Shown one piece after another: positions 37,333-45,653 of a stretch of 64,000 nt of DNA (within the stretch, counting starts at the first letter, position 1; each line of letters opens with the position of its first letter). The DNA lies in NCBI GenBank assembly GCA_028282885.1, contig JANQGX010000016.1, positions 1 through 64,000 of the forward strand, read 5' to 3'. Source of the stretch: SAR324 cluster bacterium. GTDB taxonomy: Bacteria > SAR324 > XYD2-FULL-50-16. A program made the translations under genes and the position numbers. The notes below the pieces were generated by a model. It saw only the letters and a program-made list of their open reading frames with translations, ran no database searches and was not told where the DNA came from.

Positions 37333-38007
37333 TTATGTCCGGCCCAAATCGACATCGGCAGGATCAGCGAGCTTGCCGACGTCCTCCACAATAAAGGCGT
37401 TGAGATCGATGCCCTCGAAGATCCGGTAGATCTTATCTTCGCGGAAGCTATTGAGTCTCCGGATTTCGTTCTTCGCATACCAGAAACAATCCAGGTCAAA
37501 CCAATCCGTGAATTCCTCTTCATTGGAAACCGGATTGCTGTTGCGATACTCTTCAAAATAGAACTGCAGCATGTTTTCCAGTTTTTCCAGGTGCGGCTTT
37601 TTGCCATAGACAACACATGAGGTGTCCAGATCAAATTCCCCCCAGATCAGTCTTAGTTGATAGATCCTGGTATAGATATTTCTGGTAATCCCCAGCTTGA
37701 ACTGGTACTTCTCCTTGCTGACCAACAGATACAGACAGTGATCGGATTTAACCCTGAGACGAACCTCTCCTTCACGGGAAAATCTCCTGGAGGGCTTCCA
37801 GCGTTCGATGGAGTGAGGATTGCGAAACTCCGTGGCAGTTTCTATCTTCTGGCGATTGAAATACTGGGTTACCGTATATTTACCCTGTACCTCGTTGAAT
37901 TTGGCATAGAGACTCACTTCCAGGATTTTACCATCCGGAGATTTGAATTTCTCTTTAGCTTTTGCGGTACCGTCTGCAGATAATCTGCAGGCCTGTTCAA
38001 CTTTCAT
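37333..38007 (-). CDS. uncharacterised protein with GIY-YIG-like (T5orf172/MUG113-type) domain
   Basis: This 224-residue protein ends convergently with the two-helix membrane protein gene. Residues about 85-160 match the start of a GIY-YIG nuclease-like fold: CLYLLVSKEKYQFKLGITRN followed by IYTRIYQLRL. Here FKLGIT occupies the YIG strand and the Arg of TRIYQL follows as in the catalytic helix. The N-terminal 80 residues are beta-rich (SPDGKILEVSLYAKF) and I do not recognise them. No nuclease partner or mobile element is nearby. The ATG at 38007 lacks a clear ribosome binding site. Catalytic competence is uncertain because the downstream Glu is not obvious. Confidence 0.6.
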   Translation of the reverse strand: MKVEQACRLSADGTAKAKEKFKSPDGKILEVSLYAKFNEVQGKYTVTQYFNRQKIETATEFRNPHSIERWKPSRRFSREGEVRLRVKSDHCLYLLVSKEKYQFKLGITRNIYTRIYQLRLIWGEFDLDTSCVVYGKKPHLEKLENMLQFYFEEYRNSNPVSNEEEFTDWFDLDCFWYAKNEIRRLNSFREDKIYRIFEGIDLNAFIVEDVGKLADPADVDLGRT

Positions 38008-38310
38008 TTAATGTTTGCTGCTTGTTCTGATTAGCTCTTCAATTGAGAACGACTGGTTTTAATCTACAAACTTAAATCAAAACCGGTAACCCCATTTTAG
38101 CATAAAAATGCCTTTCCCGTTCCGAACATCAATCATTGAATGAACCAAAAATGTTTCCGAAATACTAACAGAAAGCGGGAGTTCTATCGGAAAAATACTG
38201 ATCACTCACTCGAAAGAATTTGATGCATCACGTTAACCACGTCAAGCAGAACCTTACTTCAGGATTTTGAATAGAGATCAGCAATCAAGCGATTGAAGAT
38301 TTTTTGTTTA

Positions 38311-38375
38311 ATAGCTTTAAGCTATCATCTAATAGTTTTTTAATATTTTACAACTATGTTTGTTTTTGAAATATT
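38311..38375 (+). promoter_or_regulatory. OxyR-type operator and promoter of ahpC
   Basis: ATAG-N7-CTAT at 38311-38325 fits the OxyR half-site pattern ATAGnTnnnAnCTAT in every fixed position. After six bases a second, weaker half-site follows (ATAG-N7-ATAT at 38332-38346). It abuts a promoter candidate: TTTACA (38347-38352), 17 bases, AATATT (38370-38375). An activator site placed directly upstream of the -35 is the OxyR arrangement. oxyR itself lies two genes downstream. The remainder of the gap 38008-38479 is AT-rich and holds no gene. Confidence 0.65.
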
Positions 38376-38479
38376 AGCACCAGATACAGCGGCAACATTA
38401 AACAAAGCTGTTTCGTACGTTTTTTGGGAAAAAACACTTTTCTTTTTCTGCAATGTTAACTCAAATTAAGGAGAAAAAA

Positions 38480-39046
38480 TTGGAAACTTTAATCAACACC
38501 CAAGTAACAGATTTCAAAGTTCAGGCATATCAAAACGAAGAATTCAAGGAGGTCTCCCAGGATGATCTGAAAGGCAAGTGGTCCATTTTCTTTTTCTATC
38601 CTGCCGATTTTACCTTTGTCTGCCCCACAGAATTGGGAGACATGGCGGATAAGTACGAAGAATTTCAAAAGATGGGCGTTGAAGTTTACTCCGTCAGTAC
38701 CGACACTCATTTCACTCACAAAGCCTGGCATGATGCTTCTGAAACCATCAAGAAGATCAAGTATCCCATGCTTGCCGATCCTACGGGCTATCTCTCCCGG
38801 GCATTCGGTGTTTACATTGAGGAAGAAGGACTTGCCTACCGCGGCACTTTCCTGGTCAATCCGGAAGGTCAGATTAAACTGGCGGAAGTGAATGACAATG
38901 GTATCGGACGAAACGCCGATGAACTGCTGAGAAAGGTCAAGGCTGCCCAGTACATTGCAGCTCATCCTGATGAAGTTTGTCCTGCCAAGTGGAATGAAGG
39001 AGCAGAAACCCTGAAGCCCGGTTTGAATCTGGTGGGAAAAATTTAA
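38480..39046 (+). CDS. ahpC: alkyl hydroperoxide reductase subunit C (typical 2-Cys peroxiredoxin)
   Basis: This 188-residue peroxidase reduces H2O2 and organic hydroperoxides and is recycled by AhpF. The peroxidatic Cys48 is in FTFVCPTE and the resolving Cys167 is in EVCPAKW. STDTHFTHKAWH and AAQYIAAHPDE are further AhpC signatures, and the C-terminus ends LVGKI as in enterobacterial AhpC. I place the start at the TTG at 38480: it has an AAGGAG ribosome binding site six bases away and yields the usual length and N-terminus (LINTQV). The ATG at 38453 has no such site. It is the first gene of ahpC-ahpF-oxyR. Confidence 0.96.
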   Translation: METLINTQVTDFKVQAYQNEEFKEVSQDDLKGKWSIFFFYPADFTFVCPTELGDMADKYEEFQKMGVEVYSVSTDTHFTHKAWHDASETIKKIKYPMLADPTGYLSRAFGVYIEEEGLAYRGTFLVNPEGQIKLAEVNDNGIGRNADELLRKVKAAQYIAAHPDEVCPAKWNEGAETLKPGLNLVGKI

Positions 39047-39054
39047 GAACTGAA

Positions 39055-39083
39055 TTTTGGGAGAGCAAGAGGCTCTCCCAAAA
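39055..39083. promoter_or_regulatory. 12-bp perfect hairpin between ahpC and ahpF
   Basis: TTTTGGGAGAGC (39055-39066) pairs completely with GCTCTCCCAAAA (39072-39083) around a 5-nt loop. No T tract follows, and ahpF starts 19 bases later. It is more likely an mRNA-stabilising or partial-termination element that sets the AhpC:AhpF ratio than a full terminator. Confidence 0.65.
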
Positions 39084-39101
39084 AGATTGATGGGAGGAGT
39101 T

Positions 39102-40655
39102 ATGCTTGATAATGAGATTATTGACCAACTAAAATCCGTTTTCCGGAAACTCAAGGGAAAGGTGGAATTGGTCCATGCCAACAGCGGGCATGAAAAACAC
39201 GCTGAACTGATCGAGATGCTGGAACAGGTTGCCTCCACTTCCGAGAATATTTCGTTACGGTCATCCGAAACCGAATCGACCGTTCCCTCTTTTGAGATTT
39301 TCCATGACAGTTCACCAACCGGAATCCGATTTTCCGGAATCCCGGGTGGACATGAATTCTCTTCCCTGGTTTTGGCGATTCTGAATTCTGATCACCAGGG
39401 AAAACTGCCCGATGAAGGAATTGTCAGAAGGATAGAGAGTCTGAAGGGCCCCATTCATCTGAAAACCTATATTTCCCTCTCCTGTGAAAACTGCCCGGAG
39501 GTAGTGCAATCGTTGAATCTGATGGCCATTTTCCGTGAAGACTTCACGCACGAAATGGTGGACGGCTTCTTCTTTCAGGATGAAACCGAAGCTCTCGGTA
39601 TTCAGGGTGTACCAAGCGTCATGGATGGCAAGCACCTGGTCAGTTCGGGAAAATCCGATCTGCCCCGGCTTCTCGACAAACTGGAGGAGCATTTTGGAAC
39701 GGATGAGTCGATCCCGAAAGAAACCGTAGACCTGGGACTTTTCGATGTAGCCGTTATCGGTGGAGGACCCGCCGGATCTTCTGCGGCCATCTATTCTGCC
39801 AGGAAGGGATTGAAAACCGTCATCATTGCGGAGAGAATCGGTGGTCAGGTTAAGGATACCAAAGGGATCGAAAACCTCATCTCCACACCTTACCTGGAAG
39901 GTCCCGAACTCTCGGACAAGCTTTACAAGCATATTTCAGAGTATGATATTCATGTGCTGGAGCACAGAAGGCTGGATCAACTGGAAAGCGGCAAACCCAA
40001 CCATCTGGTCCTGAACAGTGGCGAAGTATTACAGGCCAAATCGTTGATTGTTGCCACCGGTGCGAAATGGCGGGAGCTGAATATTCCGGGAGAGAAAGAG
40101 TACATCGGGCGTGGAGTCGCCTTTTGTCCTCACTGTGACGGACCCTACTATAAAGGAAAAGATGTGGCGGTGATTGGCGGAGGGAATTCCGGTGTGGAAG
40201 CAGCCATTGATTTGGCCGGTATCGTTAAATCGGTAACGGTTTTCGAGTTTTTACCGGAACTGAAAGCGGACGAGGTTCTGGTTAACAAACTTAAATCAAT
40301 GGATAATGTTTCCATTTTAACCAATGTGCAAACCACGGAGGTGGTTGGTGATGGTGATAAGGTTACCGGCTTGATGTTCAAGGACAGGGAAACCAACGAG
40401 ATTTCAACCCATGGACTGGACGGGGTTTTCGTTCAGATCGGTCTGTTGCCCAATAGCGATTTCATCAAGGATCTGGTGGAAACCAACCGTATGGGCGAAA
40501 TTGTCGTTGATGACAAATGCAGAACCAGTGTAAAAGGGGTGTATGCAGCCGGTGATGTAACTACCGTTCCCTACAAGCAGATTATTATAAGCATGGGAGA
40601 AGGAGCCAAAGCTGCTCTAACCGCCTTTGAAGAGCAGGTTCTGGCAACTGCCTGA
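39102..40655 (+). CDS. ahpF: alkyl hydroperoxide reductase subunit F
   Basis: This 517-residue flavoprotein passes electrons from NAD(P)H to AhpC. It has the N-terminal tandem thioredoxin-like domain with the CxxC of LSCENCPEVVQ near residue 127. The FAD dinucleotide fold (VAVIGGGPAGSSAAIYSA) starts near 209. The thioredoxin reductase-like active site is CPHCDGPYYKGKD, and the second nucleotide fold is VAVIGGGNSGVEAAID. The C-terminal AAGDVTTVPYKQI binds FAD. The ATG at 39102 has a GGAGGAGT ribosome binding site; an earlier TTG reading is not needed. The length agrees with other AhpF proteins. Confidence 0.96.
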   Translation: MLDNEIIDQLKSVFRKLKGKVELVHANSGHEKHAELIEMLEQVASTSENISLRSSETESTVPSFEIFHDSSPTGIRFSGIPGGHEFSSLVLAILNSDHQGKLPDEGIVRRIESLKGPIHLKTYISLSCENCPEVVQSLNLMAIFREDFTHEMVDGFFFQDETEALGIQGVPSVMDGKHLVSSGKSDLPRLLDKLEEHFGTDESIPKETVDLGLFDVAVIGGGPAGSSAAIYSARKGLKTVIIAERIGGQVKDTKGIENLISTPYLEGPELSDKLYKHISEYDIHVLEHRRLDQLESGKPNHLVLNSGEVLQAKSLIVATGAKWRELNIPGEKEYIGRGVAFCPHCDGPYYKGKDVAVIGGGNSGVEAAIDLAGIVKSVTVFEFLPELKADEVLVNKLKSMDNVSILTNVQTTEVVGDGDKVTGLMFKDRETNEISTHGLDGVFVQIGLLPNSDFIKDLVETNRMGEIVVDDKCRTSVKGVYAAGDVTTVPYKQIIISMGEGAKAALTAFEEQVLATA

Positions 40656-40682
40656 TTTTCGCAAACCCGATTCTGAGTCCGA

Positions 40683-41630
40683 ATGACAACGATAACCCAA
40701 CTTGAGTACCTGCTGGCTGTCGACCGGGAGCAGCATTTCGGAAAAGCAGCCAGGGCCTGTTTTGTTTCCCAACCCTCGCTGTCATCTCAAATCCAAAAAC
40801 TTGAAGAGGAACTGGAGGTGGTTGTTTTCGACCGCTCCAAAAAACCGATTCTAACCACTGAAGTGGGAAAAGAGATCATCAAACAGGCAAAGATTATTAT
40901 TGAGGAACATAAAAAGCTCAGGATCATTGCCGATGAAAAAGCCAGGGAACCAAAAGGGCGATTCGAGCTGGCTGCTATCCCTACGGTGGCATCCTACGTT
41001 ATTCCCCTGTTTATCGGACATTTCAGTGAAACTTATCCCCTAGTCGACCTGGGGATCTATGAATACAAAACCGATGACATTATCAAACTGTTGGTCAATG
41101 ACGAAATTGATGCGGGACTTCTGGTCACTCCCCTGGAGGACGAACGTCTGATTGAAAGACATCTCTTCTATGAACCCTTCTATTGTTACCTGGGGAAAGA
41201 TCATCAACTCTCAGGTAAAAAGTCGGTATCCAGCGAGGATCTCAACACCAGCGACTTATGGATACTCTCCGAGGGGCACTGTTTCAGGGATCAGGTATTG
41301 AGAATCTGCTCTTCCGACAGGGAAAAAAGCGCATTACCAACTGTTCGTTTTGAAAGCGGAAATCTGGAAACACTGATCAAACTTGTTAAATCTAATTCGG
41401 GATTCACCCTCCTGCCACAACTGGCTGTAGACGAGCTCCCGGAAAAGGAAAAGCGGGAACACATCAAGAGATTTGTCGATCCGATTCCTACCCGGGAAGT
41501 CAGCCTGGTTTATAACAGAAGTTTCCTCAAAGAAACCGTCATCAACGTCCTGGAACAGAGCATCCTCCAGCATCTGCCCGGCCGGATCAAATCACTCAAA
41601 AGACAGAATATTGATGTGGTCGATATTTAA
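40683..41630 (+). CDS. oxyR: LysR-type peroxide regulator OxyR
   Basis: This 315-residue LysR-family regulator has an N-terminal winged helix (TQLEYLLAVDREQHFGKAA). The redox centre of OxyR is present: Cys200 in SEGHCFRDQ and Cys209 in RICSS. Spacing and context equal Cys199 and Cys208 of the E. coli protein, so oxidation should form the activating disulfide. LETLIKLVKSNSGFTLLP is the conserved regulatory-domain end. The gene follows ahpF by 27 bases, so OxyR is probably made from the ahpCF transcript it activates. The matching operator is found upstream of ahpC. Confidence 0.95.
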   Translation: MTTITQLEYLLAVDREQHFGKAARACFVSQPSLSSQIQKLEEELEVVVFDRSKKPILTTEVGKEIIKQAKIIIEEHKKLRIIADEKAREPKGRFELAAIPTVASYVIPLFIGHFSETYPLVDLGIYEYKTDDIIKLLVNDEIDAGLLVTPLEDERLIERHLFYEPFYCYLGKDHQLSGKKSVSSEDLNTSDLWILSEGHCFRDQVLRICSSDREKSALPTVRFESGNLETLIKLVKSNSGFTLLPQLAVDELPEKEKREHIKRFVDPIPTREVSLVYNRSFLKETVINVLEQSILQHLPGRIKSLKRQNIDVVDI

Positions 41631-41880
41631 GCAAAACGGCCTTTAACAAACATCGTCTTAATCCAAAACTCAAATCTTGATTTCCAGGCAGTAGCATATC
41701 CCCACAATCCTATTCCCAGCTTACCATCCCAAACCCTGCCCAGTCTGAATTCACAATAACAACACCCAAAAACAGTCAGTTTAAAAAATCACATTCAACC
41801 GTAGCAATCAACGCACTAGATAATTTATGTTTAATATTTCAAATAACTAAATATGTCATGATTATGCAGCAAGATTGGAT

Positions 41881-41909
41881 TTGACATTATTATGAATTCA
41901 CTATAGATT
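41881..41909 (+). promoter_or_regulatory. promoter candidate of the small membrane protein gene
   Basis: TTGACA (41881-41886), a 17-base spacer and TAGATT (41904-41909) lie about 75 bases before the start codon at 41987 in a very AT-rich stretch (41770-41960). The -35 is a perfect consensus match. Nothing else is visible in the 41631-41986 gap. Confidence 0.5.
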
Positions 41910-41986
41910 AATTTTATATTTTATTATTTTTTATCATATTATTTTATCTTTAAAATATTCTAAAACCTGATTTTTGGAGATTTGCT

Positions 41987-42367
41987 ATGAAAGCCATGCT
42001 GATTACAGGTGGAATCCTGAACGGTCTGTTAGCTGTATTTCATATGATGTTCTGGAAGATGTTTAACTGGAAAGAGAGTCTGCAATCTCTGGATAATCTG
42101 CAAAGAGCGGTTATGCAGGTTCTCAATATCCATCTCATTCTTGCCTTTATCCTTTTCGCCTACCTTTCTCTTTTCAAGATTGAAGACATGATTTCAACCG
42201 GCGCCGGACGGATTATCATGCTTTTTATCGCCGTCTTTTATCTCATCCGGGTCATTAACCAGTTCATCTTTTTTGATATGAGTTACGGGATGTCCTGGGC
42301 TATTGTTGTCTACTGCCTGGTTTTGACCGGTCTTTATGGCTGGAGTTGGAAACTGAGTCTGTCATAA
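41987..42367 (+). CDS. small membrane protein of unknown function (126 aa)
   Basis: This is a 126-residue hydrophobic protein with about four helices (near 4-22, 45-62, 73-93 and 99-120). The loops are short, and polar residues in the helices are few (HMMFWKMFNW near the first helix end, and two His). I do not recognise a family; it looks like small DUF-type inner-membrane proteins. The ATG at 41987 has a GGAGA ribosome binding site and a good promoter candidate, which support a real gene. It stands alone between oxyR and a methyltransferase gene. Confidence 0.7.
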   Translation: MKAMLITGGILNGLLAVFHMMFWKMFNWKESLQSLDNLQRAVMQVLNIHLILAFILFAYLSLFKIEDMISTGAGRIIMLFIAVFYLIRVINQFIFFDMSYGMSWAIVVYCLVLTGLYGWSWKLSLS

Positions 42368-42798
42368 CCACCTCCGGGCAGGTGTCTAAGGCTGCTCTCG
42401 GGGATGGTCGCTGAGTTATCAACCCTGAAATCTACTTATCCCAGTTCACTGGATTCCAGATTGATCACAATAGCGGGTTACCGAGGTCGGTACCAAACCT
42501 CCCATGCAGCCGGTCTTGACAGAATCAGCCATTTTGCTGATCATTAAAAAAGAAACCATTGATAACTTTTTAGGAGTTGCCCAACCGGACTTGCTTCATT
42601 TTCATTAAGCACGCCTGGAACTGTAGAAAAACCCTATTTGAATCCGTACACTTCACTAATTTTGAGCAGACCATGTCCGCTCAACAGGGGTGAGTTGCGT
42701 TTATAGGCAAACTTTCTACGAATTCCGGTGCTTGACTGAAACCTCCCGACTTCCTTCCTATCAAACATGGCGAACCCCTGACAAATCAGGAGTTGGCA
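42368..42798. other. intergenic region before the methyltransferase gene
   Basis: This 431-base gap holds no supported gene. A 71-codon ORF at 42690-42905 overlaps the following gene in another frame and is not credible. No hairpin with a T tract was seen. Confidence 0.5.
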
Positions 42799-43617
42799 AT
42801 GTTAATCAGCCAAAGAGACAGAGAACGTTTAGATTCGATTCTAACTCTTCTCAAATTAAAAAACGAAAAAAAAGAGTCCTCAAAGGACAAAGCCTGCAAG
42901 ATTGAGCAGATTATCGCATTTCTGGAAGCCATCCACGTGGAGATCAGGCACTATTCCAAAAAGCGTCAGTTAACTCTGATCGATGCAGGGGCCGGGAACT
43001 GCTATCTCAGTTTTCTTGTCTATTGTTACTACACCATGATCGACAAAAGGGATATCGTCATCCATTGCATCGATCGCAATAATAAACTGATGGAAAAATG
43101 TCGCAGGATTGCGGATGAGCTTGGTTATCAGGGAATGCAGTTTCATGCCTTGGACATTGAAGAATTTCGTCTGGAAAGCCGGGTGGAGATGGTATACGCC
43201 CTTCATGCCTGCGATTCCGCAACGGACAAAGCGCTTTATTTGGGACTGATGCACAAAGCGGCGACTGTTCTTTCGGTATCCTGCTGCCAGCATCATATGA
43301 AACAGCAGATGAAGACGGGTGGGCATGCCGGTATCACCAAACACAGCGTTTTTAAAGACAGGTTTGTCTATATGGTCGGAGACTCCCTGCGGGGTCTGTT
43401 GATGGAAATGCGGGGTTATCGGGTTACCATATTCGAATTTGTCTCGTCGCGATACACCGATAAAAATATTATGCTGAAAGCTAGGAAAAGCAGTATCGGA
43501 AAGCTTTCGGCAATTCGTGAGGAATTCAGGAAAATCAAAAGTGACTTCAGGGTTACACCCGAACTTGAACGGTTGCTGGACAAAGAGCGGTTAGCTGACA
43601 TCAGAATTGCTTCTTGA
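42799..43617 (+). CDS. SAM-dependent methyltransferase, MT domain of GSTCD/Trm-like type
   Basis: This 272-residue protein has a class I methyltransferase core. Motif I is LIDAGAGNCYLSFLVY at about 60-75. The acidic residue after strand 2 is in IHCIDRNNKLMEKC. The YALHACDSATDKAL and SVSCCQHHMKQQ stretches follow. The last two, with a Cys-Cys-Gln-His-His pattern, resemble the methyltransferase domain found in GSTCD-like and some tRNA-modifying proteins, but the substrate is not known. The N-terminal helical region (1-55) is basic. The ATG at 42799 has an AGGAG ribosome binding site. The B12/radical SAM gene follows after 173 bases in the same direction. Confidence 0.75.
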   Translation: MLISQRDRERLDSILTLLKLKNEKKESSKDKACKIEQIIAFLEAIHVEIRHYSKKRQLTLIDAGAGNCYLSFLVYCYYTMIDKRDIVIHCIDRNNKLMEKCRRIADELGYQGMQFHALDIEEFRLESRVEMVYALHACDSATDKALYLGLMHKAATVLSVSCCQHHMKQQMKTGGHAGITKHSVFKDRFVYMVGDSLRGLLMEMRGYRVTIFEFVSSRYTDKNIMLKARKSSIGKLSAIREEFRKIKSDFRVTPELERLLDKERLADIRIAS

Positions 43618-43648
43618 CGATTCCTTGATGGGGATTGACGTTTGCTGC

Positions 43649-43728
43649 TTTGTAAAAGAGACAAAGTCGATTAATCCGATTAAGTTTTTAATCAGATGGA
43701 ATAAAGCCAATTGTAAAAAATCGGATTA
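43649..43728 (+). repeat. overlapping inverted repeats between methyltransferase and radical SAM genes
   Basis: A 9-bp pair TAATCCGAT/ATCGGATTA (43672-43680 with 43720-43728) overlaps a smaller GATTAA/TTAATC hairpin (43678-43683 with 43688-43693), so only one can form at a time. A CTTTGT/ACAAAG hairpin lies just before (43649-43667). There is no clean terminator. This could be a leader structure of the radical SAM gene. Confidence 0.4.
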
Positions 43729-43790
43729 TTCCCCCAGCGAAAACCGAATTGCAGAATCCACATTGTGGTAACACGGGCCAAGGACGAATC

Positions 43791-45437
43791 ATGCCAGGTT
43801 ACGATCTTATTATTTTTCATCCACCCGCTCATTATGATTTTCGTCGCAAACCACTATTCCCGGGATTGCTGGGCAGATCCGTGGAGGGTGTCCAGTTTAT
43901 CAAAGTGCCGATTGGCATGTTGAGCCTGGCCGAATACCAGGATCGGCACGGATACAAGGTTATCGTGGATAACCTGGGCGACCGGATGGTAAACACCCCG
44001 GATTTTGATGTGGAAGAGCATATTAAGAACTGTTCGGCACAGATCTTCTCTATCGGCCTGCATTTTCAACAACATTCACAGGGGGCTATCGAGATAGCAA
44101 AGCTTTGCAAAAAATATCATCCCCACTCCCCGGTTCTGTTTGGCGGACTAACCTCCACCTGTTTTCACGATGAAATTGTGGAGAAGTTCGAGTGTGTGGA
44201 TGCCGTAATTCGTGGTGAAGCGGAAAAAGCCACCCTGGAATTCATACGAGCCTGTGAAAACGGGCGCGACTTCAGCAGCGTTCCAAACCTGACCTACCGC
44301 AACCGGGAGGGTGAAGTCTGTGTTAATCCCATGGCGGAAGCCAGTCTGGATATCGATGATTTCGAATTCATTCGCTTTGACCTGATCGAACCCAAGACCT
44401 CCATCTATCCTCCTGATTCCGTCAATCGCTACAGTCTTGAGGTTTGCCGGGGATGTGTTTATAACTGCACCATCTGCGGGGGATCAGCCTATACCTACAA
44501 AAAACGGTTAGGGATGAAAAAGCCTGCTTTTCGCAGTCCGGCTAGGATTGTAAAAGACATCAGAAAACTCACGGAGATGGGCATTCATTTTGTCGGTCTG
44601 TTTCAGGACATGCGAATGGCCGGTAAGAAGTATTGGCAGGAATTACTGGGATTGCTGCAAAAAGAGAATCTCGATATTGAGCGTCTTTCCCTGGATCTTC
44701 TCATTCCGGCGGATGAGGAATTTATTCGGGAAGTGGCCGGGATTGGCAGACAGCTTATCTTTCATCTCTGTCCCGATACCGGGTCTGAAAAGGTTCGTCG
44801 TCTGTTGGGGCGAAACTACTCCAATGAAGCCATCATGGAAACCATGCGTACCTGCCACAAATACCGGATTCCGGTCACCAACTTCTTCTCGGTGGGCCTG
44901 GCCGGAGAAACCGAAGCAGAGATGCAGGAGACCTGGGATTTTTGGGCCAGACTCGACCAGATGGACCATGAGGCAAGATTGAAAGGAAACTACGGCGATA
45001 TCGAGGAAAACGTTCCCATCGGGGGCCAGATATTGGGTCCCATTGTTCTGGACCCGGGGTCACAGGCTTTTGATACGCCTGAAAAGTACGGATTCAAGCT
45101 GCTCCATAAAAACTTCGAAGAATACTTGAACGCCCTGTCCCAACCCTCCTGGCACCAATGGCTGAACTATGAAACGGAGCTTAAAGACAAGGATGCCGTT
45201 CTGGAAATGATTCTGAAATCCACGGAATTCACGATTGATCAGCGGGAAAAGCACGGCTTTTTCGGCTCCCAGGAAGCCTACTATGAACGTTGTTGCGTGG
45301 AAGCGGAACGGGTGATTGTGAAAGAGATGGACAGAATCCTGCAGATGGAGGATGAAAAGGAGCGTAACTTTCGCATCGTCGCCATCCGTCGCAACCTGGA
45401 TCAACTGGAAAAGCGCAGGATGGTGTTTCTGGATTGA
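43791..45437 (+). CDS. B12-binding domain radical SAM protein, Ta0216-like
   Basis: This 548-residue enzyme combines an N-terminal cobalamin-binding fold with a radical SAM barrel. The opening LIIFHPPAHYDFRRKPLFPG and PIGMLSLAEYQDRHGYKV resemble the Ta0216-like family of B12-binding radical SAM proteins. The [4Fe-4S] motif CxxxCxxC is CVYNCTIC (Cys222, Cys226, Cys229), preceded by LEVCRG. GLHFQQH and LFGGLTSTCFH belong to the B12 domain, where the lower-axial DxHxxG is not evident. Such enzymes often methylate or rearrange unactivated carbons, but no reaction is known for this group. The ATG at 43791 has an AAGGAC site; an upstream ATT reading is rejected. A methyltransferase precedes it and lipid-type genes follow. 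Confidence 0.85.
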   Translation: MPGYDLIIFHPPAHYDFRRKPLFPGLLGRSVEGVQFIKVPIGMLSLAEYQDRHGYKVIVDNLGDRMVNTPDFDVEEHIKNCSAQIFSIGLHFQQHSQGAIEIAKLCKKYHPHSPVLFGGLTSTCFHDEIVEKFECVDAVIRGEAEKATLEFIRACENGRDFSSVPNLTYRNREGEVCVNPMAEASLDIDDFEFIRFDLIEPKTSIYPPDSVNRYSLEVCRGCVYNCTICGGSAYTYKKRLGMKKPAFRSPARIVKDIRKLTEMGIHFVGLFQDMRMAGKKYWQELLGLLQKENLDIERLSLDLLIPADEEFIREVAGIGRQLIFHLCPDTGSEKVRRLLGRNYSNEAIMETMRTCHKYRIPVTNFFSVGLAGETEAEMQETWDFWARLDQMDHEARLKGNYGDIEENVPIGGQILGPIVLDPGSQAFDTPEKYGFKLLHKNFEEYLNALSQPSWHQWLNYETELKDKDAVLEMILKSTEFTIDQREKHGFFGSQEAYYERCCVEAERVIVKEMDRILQMEDEKERNFRIVAIRRNLDQLEKRRMVFLD

Positions 45438-45653
45438 TTGAAAATACAACGTTGAACTCGCCACCACCCCACCTTCGCAGATGCGACACTCTATTACATC
45501 TGTACCATTTCTTCTCTGTCGCTTTGAGACCCTGAAACTTTTGGGCGTACCCTTCAGTCATCTTTGATTGACAACCGTATAAAAATCAAATACCGTGAGC
45601 AGCGATGGTTTCCGGCTGGGAACAAATTACTTCATTGAACAAAGGAGAGTATC

